Positions 49,213 to 57,889 of a DNA stretch of 64,000 bases are shown piece after piece; within the stretch, counting starts at the first letter, position 1; the number at the start of each line of letters is the position of its first letter. Below the pieces are notes generated by a model that saw only the letters and a list, made by a program, of their open reading frames with translations, had not been told where the DNA came from and made no database searches. A program made the translations under genes and the position numbers. The DNA comes from Verrucomicrobiota bacterium (GTDB lineage: Bacteria > Verrucomicrobiota > Verrucomicrobiia > Chthoniobacterales > UBA10450), in assembly GCA_003218375.1 (NCBI GenBank), contig QHNH01000008.1:62001-126000 (forward strand), given 5' to 3'.

Positions 49213-49717
49213 AGAAGTCGATTGGGAAGTCCTGCCGCCGGAAGAGAAGCGGAAGCGTCAGGGTCTCGAGCCGCTCTTCAAATGGCTCGCGTTCATTATG
49301 GATGAAATCATCCGCGTCCCCGGCACGAATTTCCGCTTCGGCCTCGATCCGTTGATCGGATTGATCCCCGGAATCGGCGACACCAGCTCCGCCCTGGTTT
49401 CCGCTTTCGCCCTTGTCCAGGCCGTCCGGCTCGGCGTTCCGAAAGTTCTCCTTATGCGCATGGCGCTCAACATCCTGGTCAACGAAGTCGTCGGCATCGT
49501 CCCGGTCGTAGGCGATGCTTTCTCGTTTTGGTTCAAATCGAATGCGCGCAATTACGAAATCATCAAGACTCACCGGCTCGGCCCCAGCGCGCCGCGGAAG
49601 GGCGACTGGCTTTTTGTAATCAGCGTGCTCTTCGTGCTCGTTGCCGTCGTCGTCGTCGGAATCGCGCTCAGTTTCCTGGTCCTGGGAGCGATGGTCCGTT
49701 TGCTTTTCGGTCGCTGA
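49175..49717 (+). CDS. DUF4112 membrane protein
   Basis: 180 residues. The conserved core is IIRVPGTNFRFGLDPLIGLI, PGIGDTSSALVSAFALVQAV, RLGVPKVLLMRMALNILVNE and GIVPVVGDAFSFWFKSNARN, followed by a C-terminal hydrophobic helix, as in DUF4112. Function unknown. The first 12 residues (MQSKIENRESKI) are encoded by the right arm of a tandem-repeat hairpin, so the ATG at 49175 may be a start gained from the repeat. Confidence 0.82.
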   Translation: MQSKIENRESKILEVDWEVLPPEEKRKRQGLEPLFKWLAFIMDEIIRVPGTNFRFGLDPLIGLIPGIGDTSSALVSAFALVQAVRLGVPKVLLMRMALNILVNEVVGIVPVVGDAFSFWFKSNARNYEIIKTHRLGPSAPRKGDWLFVISVLFVLVAVVVVGIALSFLVLGAMVRLLFGR

Positions 49718-49720
49718 CTT

Positions 49721-49800
49721 CTGTAGCCGCTTCGCCATGCGAAGCGCGGGAGAAATCGGCGCTGCAAAAACGCTTCGCATAGCGAAGCGGCTACAGAAGA
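49721..49800. repeat. Two GTAGCCGC/GCGGCTAC palindromes
   Basis: CTGTAGCCGCTTCGCCATGCGAAGCG (split: CTGTAGCCGCTTCGCC, ATGCGAAGCG) is followed by CGCTTCGCATAGCGAAGCGG, CTACAG. The second part is identical over 30 bp to 14445-14474. It lies between convergent DUF4112 and glnE genes. Confidence 0.85.
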
Positions 49801-49812
49801 ACGCTCAGTCTG

Positions 49813-52542
49813 CTAGCGCAGATACCGCGAGTAAATCGCGCGAATGCCTGAGCGCGCTTCGCGAAACACTTGCGCAAACGCATCGAGATCTTTTTCACCG
49901 AGGCGCAGGGCGAGCTGCTCCTGGCCAGCCTTGTCCGCCGGCAAGATCGAGACGCTCTTGTTTTCCCAGCGCCGCAGAACCGATTCGATCGCGCGCAGAT
50001 ATTGGTAATGCGTTCGCAGCGCGTCGGCATCGTCCTTGGCCAGGGTCCCAGCTTCCGTGAGTTGCTCGAGCGCGCCCATCATTTGCGGGCTCCAGATTCC
50101 GGTTCGCATCTGGAGCGCCTGCACCAGGAATTCGGCTTCGATGATTCCGCCGGTGCCGGTTTTGAAATCGAGCTCATCGGAAGAACTGCCTCGGTTACGC
50201 TCAATCCGTTGCAGCATCGCATTGATCTGGGTGAATAAATCCGGACGCTGGCCCGCCATTCGCCAGACGCGCTGGGCAAGGTCCATGAATTCATTTTGGA
50301 GCGGTCCCGCGATCGGCCGTGCGCGCGTGAGCGCCTGTGCTTCCCAAAGCTGGCCGCGCGTTTGATAGTAGGTTTCGTAGGCCGTGAGGGAGCAGGAAAG
50401 AATTCCTTTCTCGCCGTCCGGGCGGAGGCGCGCATCGAGCGTCCAGATGCTTCCTTCGCCGGTTGGCTGCGCCATCGCCACCATCAAATGCTGGGCGGCG
50501 CGCACATCTTCACCCACGAAAATCACATCCAGGTCCGCGCCGTACCCGATCTCCGAGCCACCGAATTTTCCGAGCGCGATGATGGTGAGATCGCTCTCGC
50601 TCCCGCGCAATCGGTTCACGAAAACCACGCAGGCTTCGGCCAGGGCCGAATGTTCGGCGAGAACCGAAGAGAGTGGCGCGAGCCCGAGGATATCGCGAAG
50701 GAAGATGCGCAGGAGTTGGGTTTGCCGGTAAGCCCGGAGGAGATCGAGTGATTCGGCGCCGATCTCGAGCGCTTCGAGCCGCTCGAGATGATGAGCCAGG
50801 TCCACCTGCCGATCGAGCATTCCCGGCCGCGTGATTTCTTCGAGCAACTGCGGCCGCCGAATGAGCAGGTCGCCAGCGTGCCGGCTGCCGTCGAACGTTT
50901 TCACGAGCAGTTCGAGCAGTTTCGGGTTCACCACCAGCAACTCGAAAAGCATGCTCCGCAAACCGTAGGCTTCGACGAACCGGACGAATTGGTTCAGCGC
51001 GGTGTCGGGATCCGCCGCACTTTCGAGCCAGCGAAAAAGAAGCGGGCGCAGGTTGCGCAACACCTGGCGCGTTCTCGGCGCGACATGAAATCCACCCGGC
51101 GCTTTCGCCAGGTCCGCCAGCGATTTGGCGGCTGTCTTTCCATCGCGAAAAACATGCAGGTTTTCTCCCGCTCCTTCGGCGGGACCCGTCGGTTCGGAGA
51201 TTACGCGGCGGAAGATCGTCCGCACTTGCCGCATGTGTTCGCGCAAGGTGGCGTTGAATTCTTTGGGCGACGAAAAACCGAGGCTGCTTGAGAGGCGGCG
51301 CAACGCGTCGGAATTTTCCGGGACGGTATGCGTCTGCTGTTCCGCTTCGATTTGGAGGCGGTGCTCCACGCTGCGGAGAAAACGGTAGGCGTTTTCCAGG
51401 ACGCGGGCTTCCTCATGTGGGAGCAGCTCCAGGTCGGCCAGCACCGGCAGCACCTTGAGGGTGCTGGTCTCCTGGAGAAAGGCGTGTCGCGCGCCATGCA
51501 AAAGTTGCAGCGCCTGGACCACGAACTCGATCTCGCGAATCCCGCCCGCGCCCAGTTTCACGTCGCGCCCGATATTTTCGTGGCCGACGATATCGCGCTC
51601 GATCCGCCTTTTGATACTGCCGATTTCTTCCAGGACATCGCGGGTGGGACTCCTTGGAAAAATGAAAGGCTGATGTTGCCGGAGAAATTCGTAGGCCAGC
51701 TCGCGGCTGCCGGCGATGCCGCGCGCCTTGGTCAGCGCCAGCCGCTCCCATGTTTCGCCAAACCCGGCATAATAATTTTCCATGCTGTCGATCGAGCGGG
51801 CGAGCGGTCCCGCCGTTCCCTCCGGGCGCAGCCGCAGATCGATCCGAAAAAGCGCGCCCGCCGGATCGTGGGCGGCGAACGTCTCGATTATTTTCGCGCC
51901 GAGCTGATTGAACCATTCGTGATAGGTCAGGTTCGGCGACACCTGTCCTTCCTCGCCATAGACGAAGACTACGTCGATATCGGAGCTGTGGTTCAACTCC
52001 CGGCCGCCGAGTTTTCCCAGGCCCAGAATCGCAAACGGCGTCTCCGGTCCGCCGCGCCGGCTCCGCAGCTCCGAGTCCCAATAAGTGTAGACTTCGCGCA
52101 GGCAAATTTCGGCCAGCCCCGATAACTCGAGGGTCGTTTCTTCGAGCGGCGCGGCGTCGGCCACTTCGCGCAACGCGATCCGGGTCATCTCGCGTCCTTT
52201 CCAAAACCGAAGCGCCTGAAAATTTCCTGCGAAGGTCGAGTCTTCACCTGCTCTTTGCAGATCGACAAGCATCGCGGGCCGGCCGCGCGGCGCGTCCGAA
52301 ATTTCCGGGCGCGCCAGCCAGAGAAGAATCTCCGGATATCGAACCAGCCGGGCCGCACAAACGCTGGAGACCGCGATAAGATGAAGCAACGCCGCGTCAC
52401 CCAGGGGAAATTGCTCGACCAGGTCAGCCAGCGGCGCTGCGCGCGCCGGCCAGGTTTCCGCGAGACGTTCGAGGGTGTTTTGGACCTGGGACGGATTGAG
52501 CGTCCGCTCAGCTTTTCTCTTGATCCAATCCGGCAAATTCAT
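49813..52542 (-). CDS. glnE: Glutamine-synthetase adenylyltransferase/deadenylase
   Basis: 909 residues; regulates glutamine synthetase by adenylylating and deadenylylating it under nitrogen control. Two nucleotidyltransferase domains are present, with LGKLGGRELNHSSDIDVVFV (N-terminal half) and LGKFGGSEIGYGADLDVIFV (C-terminal half), each keeping the two metal-binding aspartates. They are joined by the helical region with KLGAGGIREIEFVVQALQLL and KTGTGGIIEAEFLVQALQM. ATG 52542 opens the conserved N-terminus; the frame extends 57 bp into the tandem-repeat hairpin upstream, which I treat as non-coding. No glnA or glnB gene is near. Confidence 0.95.
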   Translation of the reverse strand: MNLPDWIKRKAERTLNPSQVQNTLERLAETWPARAAPLADLVEQFPLGDAALLHLIAVSSVCAARLVRYPEILLWLARPEISDAPRGRPAMLVDLQRAGEDSTFAGNFQALRFWKGREMTRIALREVADAAPLEETTLELSGLAEICLREVYTYWDSELRSRRGGPETPFAILGLGKLGGRELNHSSDIDVVFVYGEEGQVSPNLTYHEWFNQLGAKIIETFAAHDPAGALFRIDLRLRPEGTAGPLARSIDSMENYYAGFGETWERLALTKARGIAGSRELAYEFLRQHQPFIFPRSPTRDVLEEIGSIKRRIERDIVGHENIGRDVKLGAGGIREIEFVVQALQLLHGARHAFLQETSTLKVLPVLADLELLPHEEARVLENAYRFLRSVEHRLQIEAEQQTHTVPENSDALRRLSSSLGFSSPKEFNATLREHMRQVRTIFRRVISEPTGPAEGAGENLHVFRDGKTAAKSLADLAKAPGGFHVAPRTRQVLRNLRPLLFRWLESAADPDTALNQFVRFVEAYGLRSMLFELLVVNPKLLELLVKTFDGSRHAGDLLIRRPQLLEEITRPGMLDRQVDLAHHLERLEALEIGAESLDLLRAYRQTQLLRIFLRDILGLAPLSSVLAEHSALAEACVVFVNRLRGSESDLTIIALGKFGGSEIGYGADLDVIFVGEDVRAAQHLMVAMAQPTGEGSIWTLDARLRPDGEKGILSCSLTAYETYYQTRGQLWEAQALTRARPIAGPLQNEFMDLAQRVWRMAGQRPDLFTQINAMLQRIERNRGSSSDELDFKTGTGGIIEAEFLVQALQMRTGIWSPQMMGALEQLTEAGTLAKDDADALRTHYQYLRAIESVLRRWENKSVSILPADKAGQEQLALRLGEKDLDAFAQVFREARSGIRAIYSRYLR

Positions 52543-52580
52543 CAGCGCGAAACCTACATTCAGAGTGGCAAAGAAAAGGG

Positions 52581-52693
52581 GAAAACGCCGAACGTCCAAC
52601 GTCGAACGCCCAATATCGAATTCAGAAAAGGCGTAATCGAACCGCCTCCTAGTTCGACATTGGGCGTTCGGCGTTGGGCGTTCGACGTTTTCC
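52581..52693. repeat. Tandem-repeat hairpin, ACGTCCA/ACGCCCA units
   Basis: Left arm GAAAACGCCGAACGTCCAAC, GTCGAACGCCCAATATCGAA; right arm TTCGACATTGGGCGTTCGGC, GTTGGGCGTTCGACGTTTTC. Nearly perfect inverted complements of about 40 bp with a 30-bp loop. It lies between the divergently read 5' region of glnE and the rhomboid 3' end. Confidence 0.93.
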
Positions 52694-52699
52694 GGCTGA

Positions 52700-53530
52700 T
52701 CAGCCTTGTCCCGTCATCTTCTCCCGCGCTTTCGCCAGCAAGCGCCGCTCCGCCCGCGTCAGGCTGCCGATGCCTTCGCGGGAAATTTTATCCAGCACCG
52801 GATCGATTTCCTCGGCGATGAATTGTTCCGGCGTCATGGCGCGATAACGTTCCGCCTCAGCCCGGCGCTGAGAAAGGGCGCGTTGCAGAATCGAAGGCCG
52901 GCCGAATCCAAGCAGGTGCGCGTAAAACCAGCCCGCGATCGAACCGCCGAGGAACGAGCTGTGGGCCACGGTCGCGGTGCGATCGAAAATGACCGCGAGA
53001 GTGGCGAGGGCGAAGGCGCCGTACGCGAGATGCTTTGCTTTCAGCCGAACCGGCAGCTTGAAAAGAATTATCGAAGTCAGTTCCAATTCCGGAAGGATCG
53101 CGGCGTAGGCCACGACCACTGCCGCCGGTCCACCCGAGGCCGCCAGCAACGCCGAGCTTTCCGGCATCAGGAATAAATGGCCGAGCTCACCGGCGAGGGT
53201 GCCGGTGAGATAAAGAAAAAGAAATTGCCGCTGGCCGATGATCGATTCCACGTCGCGCCCGAGCAGATAAAGCAGGAACATGTTCCCGAGGAGATGCCAC
53301 GGGCCGTCATGCAAAAAAGCGGCCGTAATGAATTGCCAGCCATAAGCGTCGTGCAGCCCGCGATCGCTCAGCGCAAGATATTGGCGGACGAACCCGGGCT
53401 GGTACGCATCGAGAAAAAGCTGGGCGATAAACACCGCGATGTTTACGCCGATCAGGCCCAGCAAGACGACCCGCGGCCGCTGGATCCAACGCCGCGTAGT
53501 CGGCGACGGTTTCCGGCCAGAGAGGCGCAT
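52700..53530 (-). CDS. Rhomboid family intramembrane serine protease
   Basis: 276 residues, polytopic. Catalytic serine S132 in LAASGGPAAVVV (the G-x-S-G motif is A-A-S-G here), histidine H190 in VAHSSFLGGSIAGW, and the conserved HLLGNMFLLYLLG (H79, N83). A cytoplasmic C-terminal domain (about 228-276, RAMTPEQFIAEEIDPVLDKI, SLTRAERRLLAKAREK) is typical of the long bacterial subtype. It cleaves membrane-spanning substrates; the substrate is unknown. It is upstream, on the same strand, of glnE. Confidence 0.9.
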   Translation of the reverse strand: MRLSGRKPSPTTRRWIQRPRVVLLGLIGVNIAVFIAQLFLDAYQPGFVRQYLALSDRGLHDAYGWQFITAAFLHDGPWHLLGNMFLLYLLGRDVESIIGQRQFLFLYLTGTLAGELGHLFLMPESSALLAASGGPAAVVVAYAAILPELELTSIILFKLPVRLKAKHLAYGAFALATLAVIFDRTATVAHSSFLGGSIAGWFYAHLLGFGRPSILQRALSQRRAEAERYRAMTPEQFIAEEIDPVLDKISREGIGSLTRAERRLLAKAREKMTGQG

Positions 53531-53576
53531 GTCCCCGAGCGTATCCCAACGAGAATTCGTTGTCGATGGATTAGAG

Positions 53577-54440
53577 CTAGCGCGGCGTCAGGACCCGCAA
53601 GCCGCCAGCGCGGATCTTGAATTCCACGGGACAATTGCCGACCAGCTCTCCGTCGATCTCCACCGGCACGATTTCCTCGCTGCTCACGCGAAGCCGTTTC
53701 GTTTGGAAATATTCGACCTCGCGCGACGAGATCTGCGGGGTGAACACGACATCCTGCAAATACCGGATGATATCGACGTAATTCAGCCGCTTGAAAACGA
53801 TCACATCGAGCAGGCCATCGTCCATGACCGCTTGTTTGAAGAACGGAAACCGTCCGCCATACAATCGCCCGTTCCCCACCAGCACGAACGATCCTTCGCC
53901 CGTGACGGCCTCCTCCGATTCGATCCGCAAAATGGGCGGTGTCCGCGAGGCGATTTGGACCGCCGAGATCAGGTAACTGAGCGGGCCGAAATTGCGTTTG
54001 AAGGCGCCGCTGGTTTCTTTCACGACCTGCGCATCGAGGCCGACGCCGGCGAGCTGGACGAAATGTTTGCGATTGGCCCGGGGCAGATCCACGCGGTGGG
54101 TTCGGTTGCGCTGGATAATTTTCCAGCAGCCCGCGAGATCGTTGACCGGCAAACCCAGCTCGGTCGCGAAGACGTTCATGGTGCCGAGCGGAAGCACTCC
54201 GAGCGTGATGTTATGCCCGGCGATGCCGTTCACGATTTCGTTGATCGTTCCATCGCCGCCCGCGGCCACGATCCGTTCGTAACCCTCCGCGGCGGCATTT
54301 CGCGCCAGGAATTCAGCTTCACCTGCGTTCGTGGTCGCGCAAAGCGTAGTTCCGCGCGCGAGCTTCTCGACCTGCGCGCGCAGACGCTGGGTCCTGGCAC
54401 CCCGCGCGGCTGGATTCAAAATGATGAGAGTATCTTTCAA
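53577..54440 (-). CDS. Diacylglycerol-kinase-family lipid kinase
   Basis: 287 residues. Catalytic-domain signature ILNPAARG, then GGDGTINEIVNGIAG and LPLGTMNVFATELG, with a C-terminal beta domain beginning FVQLAGVGLDAQVV. This is the YegS/DgkB-like soluble lipid-kinase fold. It phosphorylates diacylglycerol or a similar lipid; exact substrate uncertain. It is divergent from the AsmA-like gene (54490) and 46 bp upstream of the rhomboid gene on the reverse strand. Confidence 0.9.
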   Translation of the reverse strand: MKDTLIILNPAARGARTQRLRAQVEKLARGTTLCATTNAGEAEFLARNAAAEGYERIVAAGGDGTINEIVNGIAGHNITLGVLPLGTMNVFATELGLPVNDLAGCWKIIQRNRTHRVDLPRANRKHFVQLAGVGLDAQVVKETSGAFKRNFGPLSYLISAVQIASRTPPILRIESEEAVTGEGSFVLVGNGRLYGGRFPFFKQAVMDDGLLDVIVFKRLNYVDIIRYLQDVVFTPQISSREVEYFQTKRLRVSSEEIVPVEIDGELVGNCPVEFKIRAGGLRVLTPR

Positions 54441-54489
54441 GGCGGTAGAACTGGCTTTTCTTCAAACCCCGGCGGCGTAACCTTCCGGC

Positions 54490-56019
54490 GTGAAAAAAAT
54501 GAGCCGCCTGTTGTTGATCGGGCTGGGGCTGATCGTGGGCGTGGCATTGCTCATTTTAATCGGCGTGAACATGTATGTGCAGTCGCGCGGGACACAAGCG
54601 AGGATTCAGCAGGAACTCAGCCAGCGCCTCGGCACCACCCTGCGCATCCAGCGGATCAGCGTCACTCCTTGGGCGGGATTGAAGCTGACCGGCATCACCA
54701 TCCCGCAAAGCCAGCCCGGCGTTTCCCCTGATTTCTTGACGGCGAAAGCGTTCCGGCTGCGGATCAGGTTCTCGTCGCTCTTCGGTGGGCATCTCGTCAT
54801 CAAGGAAGTTTCGCTGATCAACCCGGAAGTCGTCTGGGCGCAGAATACCGATGGAAAATGGCGCGTGCCGTCCTTGCCGCCACTCGCGCCGCCGAAAACA
54901 ACCGCGCCAGACAAAGTCCCGCCGGCAGAAATCCCGAGCTCCTCGCCGCCACCGCCTGAAGAAAAAATCGTGGTGCAAGAGGCGCCGGCGACATCCGCGC
55001 CGCTCGTTCCGGCGCAGGTCGAGAAGAAAGCCGCGCCATTCACTCCAGAAGTGGAGCGCGTCAGCGTCGCCCGGGCCACCTTCCGTTTTCTTGATGAGAA
55101 ACTGAGAGCCGTGGCCACGTTCGACCAGGTCGATTTCCGATCGAGCTTCCGTACTGCCAGCGATTTGCACGGCAACATCGTCATCGCGAAAACGTCGTTG
55201 CGCGATCGGTTCTTCCTCCAGCAACTGGAGTCGCCGCTGCACTACGATTCGAGCGAGCTGGATTTTTCGCAGATCACCGCGCGCGCCGGCGAAGGCCAGA
55301 TCAGTGGCCGCTTCACGATCCAGCCGCAGGCCGAAGATTCTCCTTTCACAGTCAGCATCAAGTTCAAGGAAGTACAGGCCGACAAAATCATCACCGAGGC
55401 GGGTGGCGCGCTCGGCACCGTCACCGGAAAACTCGAAGGCCGTCTCGACGCGAGCGGCAAGACCGCTGATCCGAACGCACTCCAGGGCTCGGGCGAAATC
55501 ATTCTGCACGACGGCCAGGTTCGGCAATACAGCCTGCTCGTCGCGCTCGGCCAGTTGCTCCAAATCCAGGAGCTGCAACAACTGCGGCTCGATCAGGCCC
55601 AGGTGAAGTATCACATCAATCCGGGCGTGGTGACGATCGACGAGCTGGTCTTCCGCTCGGAAAATATTCGTTTGTCGGCGACGGGGACAGTCTCGTTCGA
55701 CGGGAAACTCCAACTCGAGTCGCAGCTGGCGGTGAATGAAAAAATGAGGAGCCAGCTCTTTCGCGCGATCCGGGAGAACTTCAAGCCGATCGATGATCCC
55801 GGTTACACCGCTGTGAATTTCCAAGTCAGCGGCACGGTGGGCCGGCCCAAGACGAACCTGATGGATAAATTAATCGGCCGCGATCTCAAGGACCTCAGCA
55901 GCGTGATCACTGGTTTGATAGGTGGCGGCAAATCCGAGAAGAAAAAAAAGCCGGCGCAAGAACCGGCCGCGGCCGCGCCTTCGAGCACAGCTTCGCCCGC
56001 GGCGAGCGCGTCGCCATGA
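54490..56019 (+). CDS. AsmA-like inner-membrane-anchored protein
   Basis: 509 residues from GTG 54490. One transmembrane helix (about 5-28) and a periplasmic region with the AsmA pattern: RLGTTLRIQRISVTPWAGLK near the start, a Pro/Ala-rich low-complexity insertion (about 128-190), and the C-terminal domain KLEGRLDASGKTADPNALQG, SGEIILHDGQVRQYSLLVAL. Proteins of this group affect outer-membrane lipid or assembly homeostasis. Its stop overlaps the rsmD start as ATGA, starting a four-gene overlapped operon. Confidence 0.82.
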   Translation: MKKMSRLLLIGLGLIVGVALLILIGVNMYVQSRGTQARIQQELSQRLGTTLRIQRISVTPWAGLKLTGITIPQSQPGVSPDFLTAKAFRLRIRFSSLFGGHLVIKEVSLINPEVVWAQNTDGKWRVPSLPPLAPPKTTAPDKVPPAEIPSSSPPPPEEKIVVQEAPATSAPLVPAQVEKKAAPFTPEVERVSVARATFRFLDEKLRAVATFDQVDFRSSFRTASDLHGNIVIAKTSLRDRFFLQQLESPLHYDSSELDFSQITARAGEGQISGRFTIQPQAEDSPFTVSIKFKEVQADKIITEAGGALGTVTGKLEGRLDASGKTADPNALQGSGEIILHDGQVRQYSLLVALGQLLQIQELQQLRLDQAQVKYHINPGVVTIDELVFRSENIRLSATGTVSFDGKLQLESQLAVNEKMRSQLFRAIRENFKPIDDPGYTAVNFQVSGTVGRPKTNLMDKLIGRDLKDLSSVITGLIGGGKSEKKKKPAQEPAAAAPSSTASPAASASP

Positions 56020-56597
56020 GAGTGATTGCCGGCGTAGCGGGCGGCATCCAACTCGATGTTCCGAAGAACGGCGTGCGCCCGACGATGGACCGCGTGAAAG
56101 GTGCGATTTTTTCAAGTCTCGGGGAGGAAATAATCGGTGCGCGGGTTCTCGATCTTTTCGCCGGCACGGGCGCGCTGGGCATCGAAGCGCTGAGCCGCGG
56201 TGCGGCCTCGGCCTTGTTTGTGGAAGAGAACTCCGGCGCGGTCGCTGTGATCGAACGCAATCTGGCGCGCACCAAACTCGAAGGCCGCGTCCGCAAACAG
56301 GACGTTTTCGCTTTTTTGAAATCGACTCAAACGCCGGAACCGTTCCGGATCATCTTCGCAGACCCCCCTTACGAGAAAACAAAGTCGGGCGGCGAATTCA
56401 CTCAGCTCTTGCTTGAAAGCACAGAACTCGCCGGGATGCTCGACGGATCGGGATTTTTCGTCCTGGAAAAACGCCCGGCGGAAAAGATGCCGCCATCCGC
56501 ATTTTGGGACGTCACTCGCGCGAAGAAATATGGCGCGACCGAAGTGTTGTTCCTGCAACGGACCGGTGTCGCTGCCGAAGCACGCGTCCGTTCATGA
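56016..56597 (+). CDS. rsmD: 16S rRNA (guanine-N2)-methyltransferase RsmD
   Basis: 193 residues. SAM-binding LDLFAGTGALGIEALSRGA and catalytic DPPY at 116-119 identify RsmD, which methylates G966 of 16S rRNA. The N-terminal RVIAGVAGGIQLDVP, RPTMDRVKGAIFSSL is also diagnostic. Both ends overlap neighbours by ATGA, so translation is coupled to the AsmA-like and waaA genes. Confidence 0.95.
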   Translation: MRVIAGVAGGIQLDVPKNGVRPTMDRVKGAIFSSLGEEIIGARVLDLFAGTGALGIEALSRGAASALFVEENSGAVAVIERNLARTKLEGRVRKQDVFAFLKSTQTPEPFRIIFADPPYEKTKSGGEFTQLLLESTELAGMLDGSGFFVLEKRPAEKMPPSAFWDVTRAKKYGATEVLFLQRTGVAAEARVRS

Positions 56598-57889
56598 TCA
56601 GATTTTTCTACAATCTTTTTTATCCGCTCGGTCTGCTCTTCTTTCTTCCGGGGCAAATCTCGAAGCTGGTCCGGCGCGGAAATTACCGGCACAAGCTGGG
56701 ACAACGCTTCGGCTGTTATGACGCAGAAACGCGGGCCCGACTCGCTGCGCACCGCTGCACCTGGATCCACGCCGTGAGCGTCGGCGAAGTCGCGATCGCG
56801 CTGAAGTTGTCTTCCAAGCTCCGCCAGCTCGATCCTGATTTTTTTTGCGTGCTCACGACTACCACCACGACCGGATTCCAGGTCGCGAACTCGGAACCTA
56901 ACGAGCGGATGGAAGTTCTCTATAGCCCGCTCGATTTCTGGCCGATCATGCGCCGGGCCTTTGCCACAATCGATCCGGTCCGGATTGTGTTAGTCGAAGC
57001 GGAGGTCTGGCCGAACCTCGCCGCGGAAGCGCGTAATCGACGGATTCCGCTCGCGCTGGTCAACGCCCGTCTGTCGAAGCGGTCCGAAGCGCGGTTCCAG
57101 CGTTTTCGTTCTCTCATCGCGCCCACCTTTCGTTGTCTCGATGCGATCTGCGTCCAGGAGCCGGAGGACGTGGAACGCTGGGTGGCCCTCGGCGTTTCGC
57201 GCGACCGCATTCATCCCGTCGGCAGCATTAAATACGATCCGGCCGAGGTGCGACTGAATCCCGATCTTCCGCTCGAAATCCTCCGCACCTTTGGGATCGA
57301 CCGCGACAGCCCAATTCTCTTTGGCGGAAGCACGCACGCTGGCGAAGAGGAAATTCTCGGCGAAATCTTTCAACGCCTTCGGGCGGATTTCCCGGCCTTC
57401 ACTTTGATCATCGCGCCGCGACACGTGGAACGTGCCGGCGAAATTCGTAACCGTCTCCAGCGACTCGGACTGAACGTTTGCCTGCGCAGCGAAGCTGGCG
57501 AACCCCGGGCTTCTCCGCCCGAATGTCTTCTCCTTGATACCACAGGCGAGCTGCAACATTGGTACGCCGTTGCCACGATTGTATTCGTCGGCAAAAGCCT
57601 GACCGCGCGCGGTGGACAAAACCCCGTCGAGCCAATTCTCGCCGGCAAACCGGTTCTCTTCGGTCCGCACATGGAAAACTTTTCCGCCCTTGCCCAGGCG
57701 CTCGTCGCGAACAAGGCCGCCGTGCAGGTGCGCGATCCGAATTCGTTACAGCAACAAATCGCCTGGCTTCTGCGCGACCGGCAAGCTGCGTTGCGCCTGG
57801 TCGCCAACGCGCAATCCGTCCTCGCCCGGCACAATGGCGCTACGGCGCGGACCGCCGCTCTTGTGGTGGAGTTAAAACCAGCTTCATGA
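56594..57889 (+). CDS. waaA: 3-deoxy-D-manno-octulosonic acid (Kdo) transferase
   Basis: 431 residues. Membrane-associated glycosyltransferase that adds Kdo to lipid A precursor, so the cell has LPS. N-terminal anchor FFYNLFYPLGLLFFLPG, then WIHAVSVGEVAIALKL, YSPLDFWPIMRRAF, LVEAEVWPNLAAEARNR, LVNARLSKRS, FGGSTHAGEEEILG and ARGGQNPVEPILAGKPVLFG, all WaaA motifs. Its start overlaps rsmD by 4 bp and its stop overlaps the next gene. Confidence 0.95.
   Translation: MIRFFYNLFYPLGLLFFLPGQISKLVRRGNYRHKLGQRFGCYDAETRARLAAHRCTWIHAVSVGEVAIALKLSSKLRQLDPDFFCVLTTTTTTGFQVANSEPNERMEVLYSPLDFWPIMRRAFATIDPVRIVLVEAEVWPNLAAEARNRRIPLALVNARLSKRSEARFQRFRSLIAPTFRCLDAICVQEPEDVERWVALGVSRDRIHPVGSIKYDPAEVRLNPDLPLEILRTFGIDRDSPILFGGSTHAGEEEILGEIFQRLRADFPAFTLIIAPRHVERAGEIRNRLQRLGLNVCLRSEAGEPRASPPECLLLDTTGELQHWYAVATIVFVGKSLTARGGQNPVEPILAGKPVLFGPHMENFSALAQALVANKAAVQVRDPNSLQQQIAWLLRDRQAALRLVANAQSVLARHNGATARTAALVVELKPAS

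Noticed and set aside
53439-54731. Plus-strand open frame of 430 codons opposite the rhomboid and lipid-kinase genes
   Set aside because: It crosses two well-supported reverse-strand genes and a divergent promoter region; not a plausible gene.
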